Positions 17,114 to 27,148 of a DNA stretch of 64,000 nt are shown piece by piece. Each line of letters begins with the position of its first letter. Position 1 is the stretch's first letter. Source of the stretch: Halieaceae bacterium (GTDB lineage: Bacteria; Pseudomonadota; Gammaproteobacteria; Pseudomonadales; Halieaceae); assembly GCA_902547755.1 (NCBI GenBank), contig CACCPA010000005.1, positions 52,632-116,631 of the forward strand, in the 5' to 3' direction. Made by a program: the position numbers and the translations under genes. The notes beneath the pieces are model-generated. The model made no database searches. It was not told the DNA's origin and saw only the letters and a program-made list of their open reading frames with translations.

Positions 17114-18391
17114 ATGGCGCGCCCACTCTACAACTTGCTTATTACGGTTTTGACACCGTTATTCGTGCTGCGCCTGTTCTATAAAAGCCTGCGTGAGCCG
17201 CAGTACCGACGTCAGTGGTGGCGACGTTTTGCCCTGGGTCTGCCGGCGCGAACACGCCCGGGCGATGGGCTCATCTGGGTGCATGCGGTTTCAGTCGGTG
17301 AACTACTCGCCGTCGCACCGCTTATCGAGCGCCTGCTAAGCGAGTGGCCCGATAAGGCTGTTTTGGTGACTAACACAACGCCCACCGGTTCAGCACAGAC
17401 GCAAAAGTTGTTTGGGGACCGAGTTGAACACACATGGTTTCCCTTTGATGCACCACTGGTCACGGATGCGTTCATACGCCACTGGGATCCACAACTCATC
17501 GTCATGGTAGAGACTGAGATTTGGCCGAATCTGCTGACGTCCGCAAAGGATCATTCGGTGCCGGTTGCACTGGTCAACGCCCGGCTTTCAGCGCGATCTG
17601 CACGGGGCTATGCCCGCCTTGGAAGCCTAACCATTCGGGCACTCAATGAATTTGATTTGATTGCCTGTCAATCAAAGTCAGATTTCAGACGATTTCGGAA
17701 GATTGGGGCTGACCCCGTAAAGATGGAGGTGGTGGGGAGCATTAAATTTGACATTGACCTAGCTGCGCGCCGCGTGCAGCTCGAGGAGATTCGTGACGAG
17801 CTGGGTGAGGCCATATGTTCTCGTCCACTGTGGGCGGCGGCGAGCACGCACCCAGGCGAGGAGCAGTTGGTGATTAAGGCCTACCTCGAACTGCGAGAGC
17901 GAGGCCTGAGGACGCGATTACTGCTGGCCCCGCGACATCCCAACCGCACCCCTGAGATAACCAAGTTGCTTGAGAGTTATGGTTTGCAGTATCAGAAGCG
18001 CAGCGAGTATCGCCCGCTGACTGACAGCGCGGATGTCCTGCTCATTGATACGCTGGGGGAGCTGAGTGTCTTCCTAGGCCTGGCGGATGCAGCATTTATT
18101 GGTGGTAGTTTGGTGCCGCGTGGCGGACATAACCCCATCGAGGCGGCGGCCTGGGGGTGTGCTGTCATTACCGGTCCTCACGTCATTAACTTTGCCACCA
18201 TTGTTCGCGACATGGAGCGCGGTGGCGCCATCCGGGTGGTGAAGGATGAAGACGAGCTTGCGAGCCGACTGGCAAGTGTATGGACCGAGTCAGTGGATGG
18301 CGATGACGCACAGGTGGCGCGGCGTTTTATCGAGACGCGGCGGGGAGCGACCCGCCGTCAACTCGAACTACTGGAGACCTTGGTGGCCTAG
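17114..18391 (+). CDS. waaA: 3-deoxy-D-manno-octulosonic acid (Kdo) transferase WaaA
   Basis: A 425-residue GT30 enzyme that moves Kdo from CMP-Kdo to lipid A precursor at the inner membrane. It has an N-terminal membrane anchor (about 5-22), then RTRPGDGLIWVHAVSVGE, the VETEIWPN strand with the catalytic-region acidic residues, and the C-terminal GGSLVPRGGHNPIEAAAWG nucleotide-sugar loop. All are hallmarks of KdtA/WaaA. The frame is open from 17048, but ATG 17114 gives the usual MARPLYNLL-like start. Its stop overlaps the convergent tolC stop by four bases. Confidence 0.95.
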   Translation: MARPLYNLLITVLTPLFVLRLFYKSLREPQYRRQWWRRFALGLPARTRPGDGLIWVHAVSVGELLAVAPLIERLLSEWPDKAVLVTNTTPTGSAQTQKLFGDRVEHTWFPFDAPLVTDAFIRHWDPQLIVMVETEIWPNLLTSAKDHSVPVALVNARLSARSARGYARLGSLTIRALNEFDLIACQSKSDFRRFRKIGADPVKMEVVGSIKFDIDLAARRVQLEEIRDELGEAICSRPLWAAASTHPGEEQLVIKAYLELRERGLRTRLLLAPRHPNRTPEITKLLESYGLQYQKRSEYRPLTDSADVLLIDTLGELSVFLGLADAAFIGGSLVPRGGHNPIEAAAWGCAVITGPHVINFATIVRDMERGGAIRVVKDEDELASRLASVWTESVDGDDAQVARRFIETRRGATRRQLELLETLVA

Positions 18392-19812
18392 CTTTCCTCA
18401 GAGGCCGTCGGTGCCGCGGGCTCAATCAGGAAAGATTCAAGCGCAGCGATGTCCTCAGGTGACAAGGTGCCTGCATTCTCTTTGAGTCGCATGCTGTTGA
18501 GGACGTAGTCGTAGCGACTGTTGGCATAATCACGTTGCGCTGCAAACACAGCGTTCTGAGCATTCAGTACGTCGACAATGTTACGCGTACCCACTTCGTA
18601 GCCTGCAACGGTCGCGTCGAGCGCGCTCTGTGTCGACTTGATGGCTTGCTTGCGTGCCTTAACGCGTGCCACGTCCGAGGTTACCGTCATATGAAGTGAG
18701 CGTGATGCCGTCACTGTGTTACGCGTCAAGTTGATTCGATTTTCACGCGCGGCATTAAATTGCTCTGCCGCCCGTCTTCGATTCGCACTGACTGCGCCAC
18801 CGGCGTACAAGGGCATATCGAGACGAATCTGAAATGACTCGTTTTCCCCGTCAGAACGTGGCGGTAAGTTGAACGCATTAGGCGGTGTCACGCGGCCCGA
18901 TGTTTCGCTCTCGGAATAACCGATCTGCGCACTGACAGTTGGCGCATGACCCATTTGGCGAGATTTTGCAGTTTGACGTGCGGCCTCCTCCGCAAAACGC
19001 ACAGCCGCGAGCTCAAAATTGTTGGCAAGCGCGAAGTCGACCCAGGCAGATCGGTCTGATGGTGTGGGCTCCTCAGGTGTAAACTCATTGCTCAAGAGAA
19101 GCAGTTGTCCATGATTTTGACCTGTGAGTACTGACAGACGCTCACGGGCTACGGCGACGTTTTTCTCTTCGATGATGCGTGTAACTCCCGCTAAGTCATA
19201 GCGAGCTTCTGCTTCATAGACGTCGGTAATAGCGATTAGACCCACGTTGAAACGTTGACGAGTCTGCTCAAGCTGGCGCGCGAGTGCGCGTTCCTGAGCT
19301 TCAGCCGCGAGCAGATTGTCTTGCGCACGAAGTACCCCAAAATAAGCTTCAGATACGCGTACGATCAAATTTTGCTGAGCAGCAGATAACGTTGCCTCTG
19401 CCTGCTTGCTTCTCTCGCTCCCGGCTTTCCAATCGAACCACGCTGACAGGTCAAATAATGTCTGCGACAGATTGATGTCGTAGCTGGTGGTTTCTGTTCT
19501 GGACCCGCTGGTCAGGTTCTCAATGATCGGTTGGCCATTTTGGAAGTCTGTAATACTCAGGCGCGTATTTTCAGAATCGCGAATTGACCGCGAGACACCG
19601 CTACGCACTTGCGGCAGCAAAGGTGCGAGAGCCAAGGTCTTCAATTCCAGGTCCGCTCGGTACTGAGCGATTTCAGCTTTTAACTGCGCATCGTTATCGA
19701 GCGCAATCTCATAAATATCCAAAAGGCTTTCGCTTGAAGCGAGGGGCGCAACGGCCAGTAATATGCCGGTGATGACGGCCGATACGGCGTATCGAGTAAC
19801 ATGAGAAATCAT
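18388..19812 (-). CDS. tolC: TolC-family outer membrane efflux channel
   Basis: A 474-residue exported protein: signal peptide about 1-28 (ending ASSES), then the duplicated OEP fold with long helical hairpins and beta segments such as SLLDIYEIALDNDAQL at the start and YEVGTRNIVDVLNAQNAVFAAQRDYANSRYDYVLN at the end. TolC trimers form the outer membrane duct for tripartite efflux and type I secretion. The position near yqiB, cpdA and parE is the E. coli tolC neighbourhood, supporting true TolC over other OEP family members. Divergent from yqiB. Confidence 0.93.
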   Translation of the reverse strand: MISHVTRYAVSAVITGILLAVAPLASSESLLDIYEIALDNDAQLKAEIAQYRADLELKTLALAPLLPQVRSGVSRSIRDSENTRLSITDFQNGQPIIENLTSGSRTETTSYDINLSQTLFDLSAWFDWKAGSERSKQAEATLSAAQQNLIVRVSEAYFGVLRAQDNLLAAEAQERALARQLEQTRQRFNVGLIAITDVYEAEARYDLAGVTRIIEEKNVAVARERLSVLTGQNHGQLLLLSNEFTPEEPTPSDRSAWVDFALANNFELAAVRFAEEAARQTAKSRQMGHAPTVSAQIGYSESETSGRVTPPNAFNLPPRSDGENESFQIRLDMPLYAGGAVSANRRRAAEQFNAARENRINLTRNTVTASRSLHMTVTSDVARVKARKQAIKSTQSALDATVAGYEVGTRNIVDVLNAQNAVFAAQRDYANSRYDYVLNSMRLKENAGTLSPEDIAALESFLIEPAAPTASEES

Positions 19813-19983
19813 GCAATATTCCTTGCTAGTGTCGTTAGACCTACGGTGCGGCGGAGTTTAACATCGTATACGGGTGGGCGGATAAAATACGTTCATCTTC
19901 TGTATCGCCAGTATTTTGACGATTGGTTGCTAAACTTTCAGCGAGACGTAATTTCAATAGCGCGGTCTGCCTGAGGGAGTTGA

Positions 19984-20439
19984 GTGCAAAAGAGTAGAAA
20001 AAAGAAGCGTTTTCAGATGGATCTTGCGGAGTTACATGCGCTCTGCGAGGCCAACTATGCGCGCTTGTTGCAGCTATTCCCGGACTATCAACAGGCAAAT
20101 GAACGACGCTTTCGATTAGGTCAGCGATTGGTTGTGCTAACCGTTATCGATCGGGATCGGCATACAACCGCCCTCACGGTGCAGTATCACGCGCCACAAC
20201 TGCCGAAGTTAATGGACTCCAATCTGTATTTACGTATGTATCACGACGTTGCTATGGCAGAGGTGGTGAAGCATCGGTCGAGCCGACGCTTAGAGTCGCG
20301 CTACGATTATCCGAATTCCGAGATGCATCAGCCCGACGAGAAGCAACAGCAAAATCAGTTTCTTTCTGAGCTGTTGAGCCTTTGTTTGTCCGAGGCCCAC
20401 GCCGACGGCAACATTTTCGGGGCGGGCAATGTCGACTGA
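19984..20439 (+). CDS. yqiB: DUF1249 (YqiB-like) protein
   Basis: A 151-residue cytosolic protein with the DUF1249 opening DLAELHALCEANYARLLQLFPDY and the central TALTVQYHAPQLPKLMDSNLYLRMYHDVAMAEV segment. The E. coli relative is YqiB, function unknown. Translation begins at GTG 19984 after GAGGGAG; no closer ATG fits the conserved start. It overlaps cpdA by 11 bases, so the two are translationally coupled. In E. coli nudF separates tolC from yqiB; here nudF is absent. Confidence 0.88.
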   Translation: MQKSRKKKRFQMDLAELHALCEANYARLLQLFPDYQQANERRFRLGQRLVVLTVIDRDRHTTALTVQYHAPQLPKLMDSNLYLRMYHDVAMAEVVKHRSSRRLESRYDYPNSEMHQPDEKQQQNQFLSELLSLCLSEAHADGNIFGAGNVD

Positions 20440-21262
20440 GTCGCTGCTTATTGGCGATTTGTTCGTTGCCGAGGGAGTGGACACACTTTCCTTGGTGCAG
20501 GTCACCGATACCCACTTAACAGGTACTGAAATGGGATGTTTCTTAGGCATGAATACTGCGCGCTCAGCCAGGACTGTCATCGATGCTGCATTAGCCAGTG
20601 AGAGTGCTGACTATATTTTAGTGACCGGCGACATTGCCGCCGACGGTCAGCCCGAAGCTTACGGACAGCTTGAAGTCTTGCTCGGCACTTCGGTACCCAG
20701 CCTTTGGTTGCCGGGCAACCATGACGATGTGTCTAGCCATAAAGATCGCTATGCGCCGAATATGAAGCGTCGCTTGCGCGCAAAACACTGGGATGCGGTG
20801 ATGCTCGAGACACAAGTCGAGGGTGAGGTGGGTGGCGTCCTTTCCATCACTGAGCTTGCGGCATTGAGGTCTGCTGTCGACGATGCACAGCTGGCAAATA
20901 AGGCCTTGCTGGTGGCAACGCACCATCCGCTTCGCCGTCTTGAATCTGCGTGGCTCGACGAGCAATCGGTAAAGAACGCATCGGATGCGCTCGATATTCT
21001 CAAGCCCATTGCCGATCAAGCAGCGGTGATCAGTGGTCACGTACATCAAGAAAGTGACGAGCTCATAAACGGGGTTCGCATGATGACGACGCCGTCGACC
21101 TGCGTGCAATTTGCACCGCGTTCTCAAGACTTTGCGCTCGACAGCAAGGATCCGGGCTATCGACGTCTTGTGCTACACCCAAATGCTCGTATTGAGACAC
21201 AAGTTATTCGTATTTCTGATGAAGAGAACCGACCTCTACTAACTTCCTCGGGTTATCATTAG
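20429..21262 (+). CDS. cpdA: 3',5'-cyclic-AMP phosphodiesterase CpdA
   Basis: A 277-residue metallophosphoesterase with all class signatures in order: VTDTHL (D-x-H) near residue 28, VTGDIAADG near 67, LPGNHDD near 92, ATHHP near 166 and SGHVHQE near 199. These residues bind the two catalytic metals. It hydrolyses cAMP to AMP, lowering CRP signalling. The start overlaps the end of yqiB by 11 bases. E. coli has yqiA between cpdA and parE; here only 55 bases lie between, so yqiA is missing. Confidence 0.93.
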   Translation: MSTESLLIGDLFVAEGVDTLSLVQVTDTHLTGTEMGCFLGMNTARSARTVIDAALASESADYILVTGDIAADGQPEAYGQLEVLLGTSVPSLWLPGNHDDVSSHKDRYAPNMKRRLRAKHWDAVMLETQVEGEVGGVLSITELAALRSAVDDAQLANKALLVATHHPLRRLESAWLDEQSVKNASDALDILKPIADQAAVISGHVHQESDELINGVRMMTTPSTCVQFAPRSQDFALDSKDPGYRRLVLHPNARIETQVIRISDEENRPLLTSSGYH

Positions 21263-21317
21263 GCGGCGCGGCGACACGCACGTCGTAAGACGCATTCAAC
21301 TAAGGTAAACCCACGTA

Positions 21318-23201
21318 ATGACGCAGTACAACGCAGACGCCATCGAGGTATTGACGGGGCTAGAGCCGGTGCGCAAGCGCCCCGGTATGTATACCGACAC
21401 GGCTCGCCCCAACCACCTTGCCCAAGAGGTTGTCGATAACTCGGTTGATGAAGCCTTGGCGGGCCACGCGAATCAGATCGATGTGGTTGTCCATGCCGAT
21501 GGTGCAATTACCATTACCGATAACGGGCGGGGTATGCCGATTGATTTACACCCGGAGCAAAAAAAGCCCGGTGTAGAGGTCATCCTCTCGACGCTGCACG
21601 CCGGCGGTAAATTCTCGCATAAGAACTACCAGTTCAGCGGCGGTCTGCACGGCGTAGGTGTGTCCGTGGTAAACGCGCTGTCCAAGCGGCTCGACATCAC
21701 GATCCGTCGCGATGGCAATGTATACAGCATGGCCTTCGAGAACGGCGAAAAGGTTGAAGATCTTGCCATTACTGGACAATGCGGTAAGCGCAATACCGGG
21801 ACCGGCATTCGATTCCTGCCTGATGAAACGTTCTTTGACAGCGCCAATTTTGCGATGTCCCGCTTGGTCCATGCGCTTCGAGCGAAGGCGGTTTTGTGCC
21901 CGGGACTTCGCGTCACGCTGAATGATGAGAAGAAGGGCGAGAAGCAGGAATGGTTTTACGAGGATGGCATTTCGGACTATCTCGCCGACGCCACCATCGA
22001 CTATCCCGTTATACCCGAGGAGCCCTTTACTGCGAGCTTTGCTGGCGAAACCGAGGCTGTCGATTGGGCCATACAGTGGCTTCCTGAGGGAGGCGAAATA
22101 ACGGCTGAGTCGTATGTGAATTTGATCCCTACCGCTCAGGGTGGGACCCACGTTAATGGCCTTCGCTCTGGGCTGCTAGAGGCGATGCGTGAGTTCTGTG
22201 AGATTCGAAATCTGCTTCCGCGAGGTGTGAAATTGACCGCCGAGGACATCTGGGATCGCTGCTGTTACGTGCTGTCATCGAAGCTGGGCGATCCCCAGTT
22301 CTCTGGCCAGACCAAGGAACGGCTATCGTCTCGAGAGGCTGCAGGCTTTGTGTCTGGTGTGGCAAAAGATGCATTTGCGCTGTGGTTGAATCAGCACACA
22401 TCGGATGCTGAATTACTGGCCGAACTGTGCATCAATCGCGCGCAAGCGAGGATGCGATCGGCCAAGAAAGTCGTCCGGAAGAAGGTGGCTTCAGGTCCTC
22501 AGCTACCCGGGAAGCTTGCCGATTGTTCCATTGAAGACCCAGCGCGAAGCGAGCTTTTCTTGGTGGAGGGGGACTCTGCTGGGGGCTCAGCAAAGCAGGC
22601 CCGAGATCGCGAGTTCCAGGCCATCCTTCCGCTTAGAGGTAAGATCCTAAACACCTGGGAGGTGGACGCCGGGGAGATTCTTGCTTCGCAAGAGGTTCAT
22701 AATATTTCAGTGGCCATGGGTATCGATCCTGCGAGTGACGATCTCGAGGGGTTGCGTTATCAAAAGGTCTGTATTTTGGCCGACGCAGACTCAGATGGGC
22801 TTCATATCGCAACGCTCATCTGCGCGCTCTTCCTCCGCCATTTCCGACCCTTGGTTCGGGCGGGTCACGTCTTTGTGGCTATGCCGCCTTTGTATCGGGT
22901 AGATGTCGGTAAAGACGTGTATTACGCCCTCGATGAGTCCGAAAAGAACGGAATTTTGGAGCGCGTTGCTGCGGAGAACTCGAGAGCTAAACCCAATGTT
23001 CAGCGCTTTAAAGGGCTCGGAGAAATGAACCCGTCGCAGTTACGCGAGACAACCATGGACCCCGATACACGCCGCCTGGTGCAGCTTGTGCTGGACGCAG
23101 ACGATGACACGAACAGTGTCTTTGACATGCTGCTGGCTAAAAAGCGTGCGGGTGACCGACGGGAATGGCTGGAATCTAAGGGCGACCTCGCCAACGTATA
23201 A
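21318..23201 (+). CDS. parE: DNA topoisomerase IV subunit B ParE
   Basis: A 627-residue ATPase subunit of topoisomerase IV, which decatenates daughter chromosomes. Present are the GHKL motifs (EVVDNSVDEALAGHA, ITDNGRGMPID, GGLHGVGVSVVNALS) and the Toprim region (ELFLVEGDSAGGSAKQARDREFQAILPLRGKILN, then ADADSDGLHIATL). The length matches ParE (630) and not GyrB (about 800), and the tolC-yqiB-cpdA neighbourhood agrees. ParC is outside the window. Confidence 0.97.
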   Translation: MTQYNADAIEVLTGLEPVRKRPGMYTDTARPNHLAQEVVDNSVDEALAGHANQIDVVVHADGAITITDNGRGMPIDLHPEQKKPGVEVILSTLHAGGKFSHKNYQFSGGLHGVGVSVVNALSKRLDITIRRDGNVYSMAFENGEKVEDLAITGQCGKRNTGTGIRFLPDETFFDSANFAMSRLVHALRAKAVLCPGLRVTLNDEKKGEKQEWFYEDGISDYLADATIDYPVIPEEPFTASFAGETEAVDWAIQWLPEGGEITAESYVNLIPTAQGGTHVNGLRSGLLEAMREFCEIRNLLPRGVKLTAEDIWDRCCYVLSSKLGDPQFSGQTKERLSSREAAGFVSGVAKDAFALWLNQHTSDAELLAELCINRAQARMRSAKKVVRKKVASGPQLPGKLADCSIEDPARSELFLVEGDSAGGSAKQARDREFQAILPLRGKILNTWEVDAGEILASQEVHNISVAMGIDPASDDLEGLRYQKVCILADADSDGLHIATLICALFLRHFRPLVRAGHVFVAMPPLYRVDVGKDVYYALDESEKNGILERVAAENSRAKPNVQRFKGLGEMNPSQLRETTMDPDTRRLVQLVLDADDDTNSVFDMLLAKKRAGDRREWLESKGDLANV

Positions 23202-23292
23202 CCCAAGCTGGTTTAGATGTTTTGTCTGTGGGTTTGCCATGGACTCGGTGAGCGCTATAACCCCTGAGATCTGTCGAATGGAGAAGGTATCG

Positions 23293-23877
23293 ATGGCAAA
23301 ATCAATGTTTCCGAAACTCGTAATTCTACTGAGCGCTTTGGGTGTTATGGCCCCGGCGCAAGCAGACTGGACGTTGAGCGACAGCTCACGCATCGGCTTT
23401 GTGTCGATTAAGAACAACAGTATCGGCGAAAACAACGCCTTCGAGCGTGTGTCCGGGAGTATCTCCGCGAGTGGTCAGGTTTCGGTCAGCGTCGATCTAT
23501 CTTCGGCGGAAACTGGGGTTGGCATCCGCAACGAACGCCTTCAGAAAATGTTGTTTGAAGTTGCGAGTTTTCCAACGGCAACGATTAATTCTGCGTTAAC
23601 CGATAGCCAGATTGCGGTGCTAAGAGCCGGTGGCGTTCAAGCCGAAAGCGTGTCAGTAAATATCAGCCTCCATGGAAAGACCGTCAGTAAGATAGCGAAT
23701 GTGTCAGTGAGTTCTTCAGGTGGTGATGTACGCGTTACGACGACCCAGCCGATCGTTATCACGGCGCAGGAGTTTGGCCTTGAGGGAGGTGTTGCGGCGC
23801 TGCAGCAAATTGCTGGACTCAATGCGATCAGCCGATCAATCCCCGTTACGGTGGACCTTCGTCTGACTGCTGATTAA
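23293..23877 (+). CDS. YceI-family periplasmic protein
   Basis: A 194-residue protein with a signal peptide (about 1-24, ending PAQAD) and the YceI lipocalin-like beta barrel (WTLSDSSRIGFVSIKNNSIGENNAFERVSGSI start; SFPTATINS; HGKTVSKIANVSV). The family binds isoprenoid lipids such as ubiquinone-8. The frame is open further upstream into parE, but a GGAGAAGG site at 23280-23287 points to ATG 23293. Its stop overlaps by four bases that of the convergent octaheme cytochrome gene. Confidence 0.87.
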   Translation: MAKSMFPKLVILLSALGVMAPAQADWTLSDSSRIGFVSIKNNSIGENNAFERVSGSISASGQVSVSVDLSSAETGVGIRNERLQKMLFEVASFPTATINSALTDSQIAVLRAGGVQAESVSVNISLHGKTVSKIANVSVSSSGGDVRVTTTQPIVITAQEFGLEGGVAALQQIAGLNAISRSIPVTVDLRLTAD

Positions 23878-26120
23878 CGCTGTCCGGTTGCCTGCATTAA
23901 GGCAACCAGTTGTGATCGATAGCGTTCGTATCGCTGTCGATCGCCGCGATCCCGCGCAAAGGCAAGCAGCGCGTTGAGCACGTCAGGCTGGCCAGGAAGG
24001 CTTGCATTAAGCCTTTCCAGGACTGACATAGCCTCAGGACCTGAGCCAGTGTCATTGAGCGCAATCGCATAAACGTATCGATGCCGCGATCCCTCGTTTT
24101 CAAGATCTGCCGCCCGTTTCAGCGAGACAAGCGCCTCATCAGTTTGACCAAGTCGGATGAGATGAAGACCTTGTGAGAACCACAGGCTTCCTGAGTCGGG
24201 GATGCGCTTAAGGGCACTTGATAAAAGCGCCGACGCGGCATCATTTTTGCCGTCTCTTCTGAGAATATCGACGAGGTTTACGATCGCGGGTTCTAGCTGC
24301 GGGTTGAGTCGAAGCGCCTCTTCGAGCGCGGCCGTCGCTTTTGTACTGTCGCCCCGATTGATCCAGAAATTCGCAAGTTGAAGTTGTACCGAGGGCATGT
24401 CGAGATGATCGCTTTGTACGGCGAGATATTCCTCAAAAAGCGGTTCCAGATCAGCTGTATCCTGCGGTCGCAGCTCTGAGGCTGGGATGCCAGCGAGGAG
24501 CTGAGCGACTTCCATTCGGACAGTGAGGTTAGTGTCTTTTATGAACGGTCTGAGCATGAGGTAGCGCTGAATAGGCTCGACGCCTCGCAGCGCTCTCACT
24601 GCCGATGCTCTCAAAACCGGGCTGTCGGACCTCAGTAACATCGCAGCGGCGCTGGGCAGCTGGCGCGACCCTAAATTGCCTAGTTGCTCAATGACCGACG
24701 CTCGCATGAGGTCAGATTGGCTGCCTTCGGCTACCAGAGATTCGAGTGTCGGCAGCGCTCTCAAATCACCCCGATCAGCGCTGTATCGCGCCTTTGCGAG
24801 CTTGAGATCGTGAAAGCTACTGTTAACGCCCCAGGTTTGAAGTGCGTCGTAAGCCCAGGCGTCACTCTTGTCTTCATGGCACTGCGTACAGGCATTGGGG
24901 CTGTCAATGCTCATTGAGATATCGGGTCGCGGTATGCGCATGCTGTGATCGCGTCGTGCATCGACAGCCATATAAACTTGCGACGGCATGTGACAAGCGA
25001 CGCATGCGCTTCCAGTACTGGTCACTGAATGGCGGTGATGCGCAGGTGCATCGTAGGTCTCGGGTTTATGACATTGGGTGCAGACGGCGTTCCCGTCGGC
25101 AACCAGCTCATTACTGTGCGGGTTGTGGCAATTGCTACATACGACGCCTGCTTGAGCCATCTTGCTCTGCATGAAGGACCCGTAAACATAGACCTCGTCG
25201 AGAATCTGGCCATCGTGCCAATACAGAGGCGACTCGAGGGTTGATAGCCGGTGGGTATCAAGTAAAGACTGCCCGTAATGGTAGTCACCGAGCGTGGCTC
25301 GGCGTGAGTGACACCGTCCGCAATTATCGACTTGCGTCTGGTCGGTCAGTGCGGTGACACGGCGCGCGATATCGTCTTCGGGCGCTCTACTCCATTGGCC
25401 TCGAGCAGCAAGTGAGAGAGCTAGTCCCATTTCCGCAGGACTTTGACTGCGATCAACCTTTCCCGCTGTGGCTAATTCAATGTGGCGCGATCCCGGTCCG
25501 TGGCAGGCCTCGCAGCCGACATCAATCTGATCGTAGGTCGTCGTGTACTGCCGGCGTTCCCCGTCATAGCCCTTTACAACATTGGTGCTGTGGCACTCTG
25601 CGCACCGGCTATTCCAGTTGTGGTAAATGCCAGTCCAGTGCAGCGGGCTTTTTGAGGTCACAGGCTCTTGATTTTCGTAAATGTGATACCAGCGCTGACC
25701 ACCCTCGGATTCATTGCGAGAATCCCAAGCGATGCTTAATGCATTGAGCCGGTCATTTTGTATAGGTAATAGAAGCTGCTGGAGAGGATAAACGCCAAAT
25801 ACATACGCGACCCGATAATCCTGTAGTTCCCCGTTCTCGTTGTCAGTTTTGACCCAGTACTCATCACCCTTTCGAGAAAAGGTAGTGGTGACGCCCTCGT
25901 AAATAAAGGTGGCGTTATCAAAATCGCCAAGCACGGTCTTCTCGTTGGCCTCCTGCATGGCCAGATCATGGTGTGAGTCGGTCCAGTCCTGAACCTGAGC
26001 GTCATGGCAGGATGAACAGGCGCTGTTACCGACAAAGCTGTCCTGCGTAGTGTCTGCCACTGCGGCTTGAGACAGCAACAAAGCATAGATAGTCAGTAAG
26101 GTCTTGCGGATATATCTCAC
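23874..26120 (-). CDS. Octaheme c-type cytochrome with HEAT and TPR domains
   Basis: A 748-residue exported protein: signal peptide about 1-22, then eight CxxCH sites (CSSCH, CAECH, CEACH, CGRCH, CSNCH, CTQCH, CVACH, CTQCH) within roughly the first 420 residues. Next come HEAT-like helical repeats (DLRALPTLESLVAEGSQ..., SDSPVLRASAVRALRGV) and then several tetratricopeptide repeats to the end. The first part resembles cytochrome c554-type multiheme proteins of periplasmic electron transfer. The repeat domains suggest protein contacts. It overlaps the upstream glycosyltransferase by four bases (ATGA). The redox partner and substrate are unknown. Confidence 0.88.
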   Translation of the reverse strand: MRYIRKTLLTIYALLLSQAAVADTTQDSFVGNSACSSCHDAQVQDWTDSHHDLAMQEANEKTVLGDFDNATFIYEGVTTTFSRKGDEYWVKTDNENGELQDYRVAYVFGVYPLQQLLLPIQNDRLNALSIAWDSRNESEGGQRWYHIYENQEPVTSKSPLHWTGIYHNWNSRCAECHSTNVVKGYDGERRQYTTTYDQIDVGCEACHGPGSRHIELATAGKVDRSQSPAEMGLALSLAARGQWSRAPEDDIARRVTALTDQTQVDNCGRCHSRRATLGDYHYGQSLLDTHRLSTLESPLYWHDGQILDEVYVYGSFMQSKMAQAGVVCSNCHNPHSNELVADGNAVCTQCHKPETYDAPAHHRHSVTSTGSACVACHMPSQVYMAVDARRDHSMRIPRPDISMSIDSPNACTQCHEDKSDAWAYDALQTWGVNSSFHDLKLAKARYSADRGDLRALPTLESLVAEGSQSDLMRASVIEQLGNLGSRQLPSAAAMLLRSDSPVLRASAVRALRGVEPIQRYLMLRPFIKDTNLTVRMEVAQLLAGIPASELRPQDTADLEPLFEEYLAVQSDHLDMPSVQLQLANFWINRGDSTKATAALEEALRLNPQLEPAIVNLVDILRRDGKNDAASALLSSALKRIPDSGSLWFSQGLHLIRLGQTDEALVSLKRAADLENEGSRHRYVYAIALNDTGSGPEAMSVLERLNASLPGQPDVLNALLAFARDRGDRQRYERYRSQLVALMQATGQR

Positions 26121-27139
26121 GACCAGAGCTGTCTACTCAGCTCAGCGACAGGCCTACTTGCACCTCGTGCAAGCCATTCTGCCAGTGCCCCCGCGACATT
26201 TTTAAACTGAACGTTTGGCGCCTCAGGCGTGGAATCAAACCATCGACGTGCCGTTTGCGTGTCTAACGATTGCATTGTAGTTGCGTAGCCTAATTGCTCT
26301 AGGGCGGCAGCGTTGGATAGCTGTTCCATCTGTTTTGCCAATGGGCGGGTGAGAACGGGCTTCTTCCATTGCAGGCACTCGGAGATGAGCTCAAAGCCAG
26401 TATTGCAAATAACACCCTGTGCGGCGGCAAGGTCGCGTTTGAAGCCATGGATATTAGCTTTTCGTCGCACGACATTACCTTGAGCGTCGTCGGTTACGTC
26501 TGGCGAATATTGTATGAACCTCTGATCAGAAAAACCATGAAGCCAGGTGGTTGTCAGATTCTGATCCTCAAATGGCAGATAGACGAGAATATGGTCTTCG
26601 GTCGTTTCTGCATCTAGCTCCGGTAGATCAAGAATGGGTGGTAATATCGTGTCGTCAAAAGGCGCCCAGTGAAGGCCTACAGGCACCACTACGGGCGCAA
26701 ACTGTTGCATCACCAAACGGCTCAGGGCGGTATCGCCGGTCATGGGTGTGTTCTTACCGAAGGCATATTGATGCCCAATACCGATGGCTTCCCTGCCTCT
26801 CGCTTTACAGGCCCAAGCAATCACTGGCTCGTAATCGCAAACAATCAGATCGTACGGATCGAGGTCGAGATTTGTTGTGTCCTTGATGAAGGTGGCAGGA
26901 GAGAGAGCAAACGCCGTCTTTCGGTATCTCATTTTTCCCGCTTCAGTCACCATGGTAAGACCTTCCCGGTGCTTGAAGTCACCGAACGGCTCCATATCAA
27001 ATAGCTTTTCTTTGGGCCGGCCTGAGAAAAGCCAGGTTACATCAACATCGTAATTTTTAAGTGCCTCAGCTACACCGCGTGCACGACTAATGTGCCCCTG
27101 CCCGGTGCCTTGAACACCGTAAAGAATCTTTCTTGTCAT
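26117..27139 (-). CDS. MJ1255/VC2487-family glycosyltransferase
   Basis: A 340-residue GT-B protein. The N-terminal GVQGTGQGHISRARGVAEAL and the C-terminal NTGFELISECLQWKKPVLTRPLAKQMEQLSNAAALEQLGYA are the acceptor and donor loops typical of the MurG-related MJ1255/VC2487 family. No membrane segment is seen. It sits between a PAP2 phosphatase (9 bases upstream) and the octaheme cytochrome (four-base overlap), so all three are probably one operon. A role with a lipid-linked sugar is a guess based on the PAP2 neighbour. Confidence 0.83.
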   Translation of the reverse strand: MTRKILYGVQGTGQGHISRARGVAEALKNYDVDVTWLFSGRPKEKLFDMEPFGDFKHREGLTMVTEAGKMRYRKTAFALSPATFIKDTTNLDLDPYDLIVCDYEPVIAWACKARGREAIGIGHQYAFGKNTPMTGDTALSRLVMQQFAPVVVPVGLHWAPFDDTILPPILDLPELDAETTEDHILVYLPFEDQNLTTTWLHGFSDQRFIQYSPDVTDDAQGNVVRRKANIHGFKRDLAAAQGVICNTGFELISECLQWKKPVLTRPLAKQMEQLSNAAALEQLGYATTMQSLDTQTARRWFDSTPEAPNVQFKNVAGALAEWLARGASRPVAELSRQLWS

Positions 27140-27148
27140 TAATGCGTG

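Noticed and set aside
21546..22151. 201-codon frame antisense to parE
   Set aside because: Shadow of parE, which is fully explained by conserved motifs.
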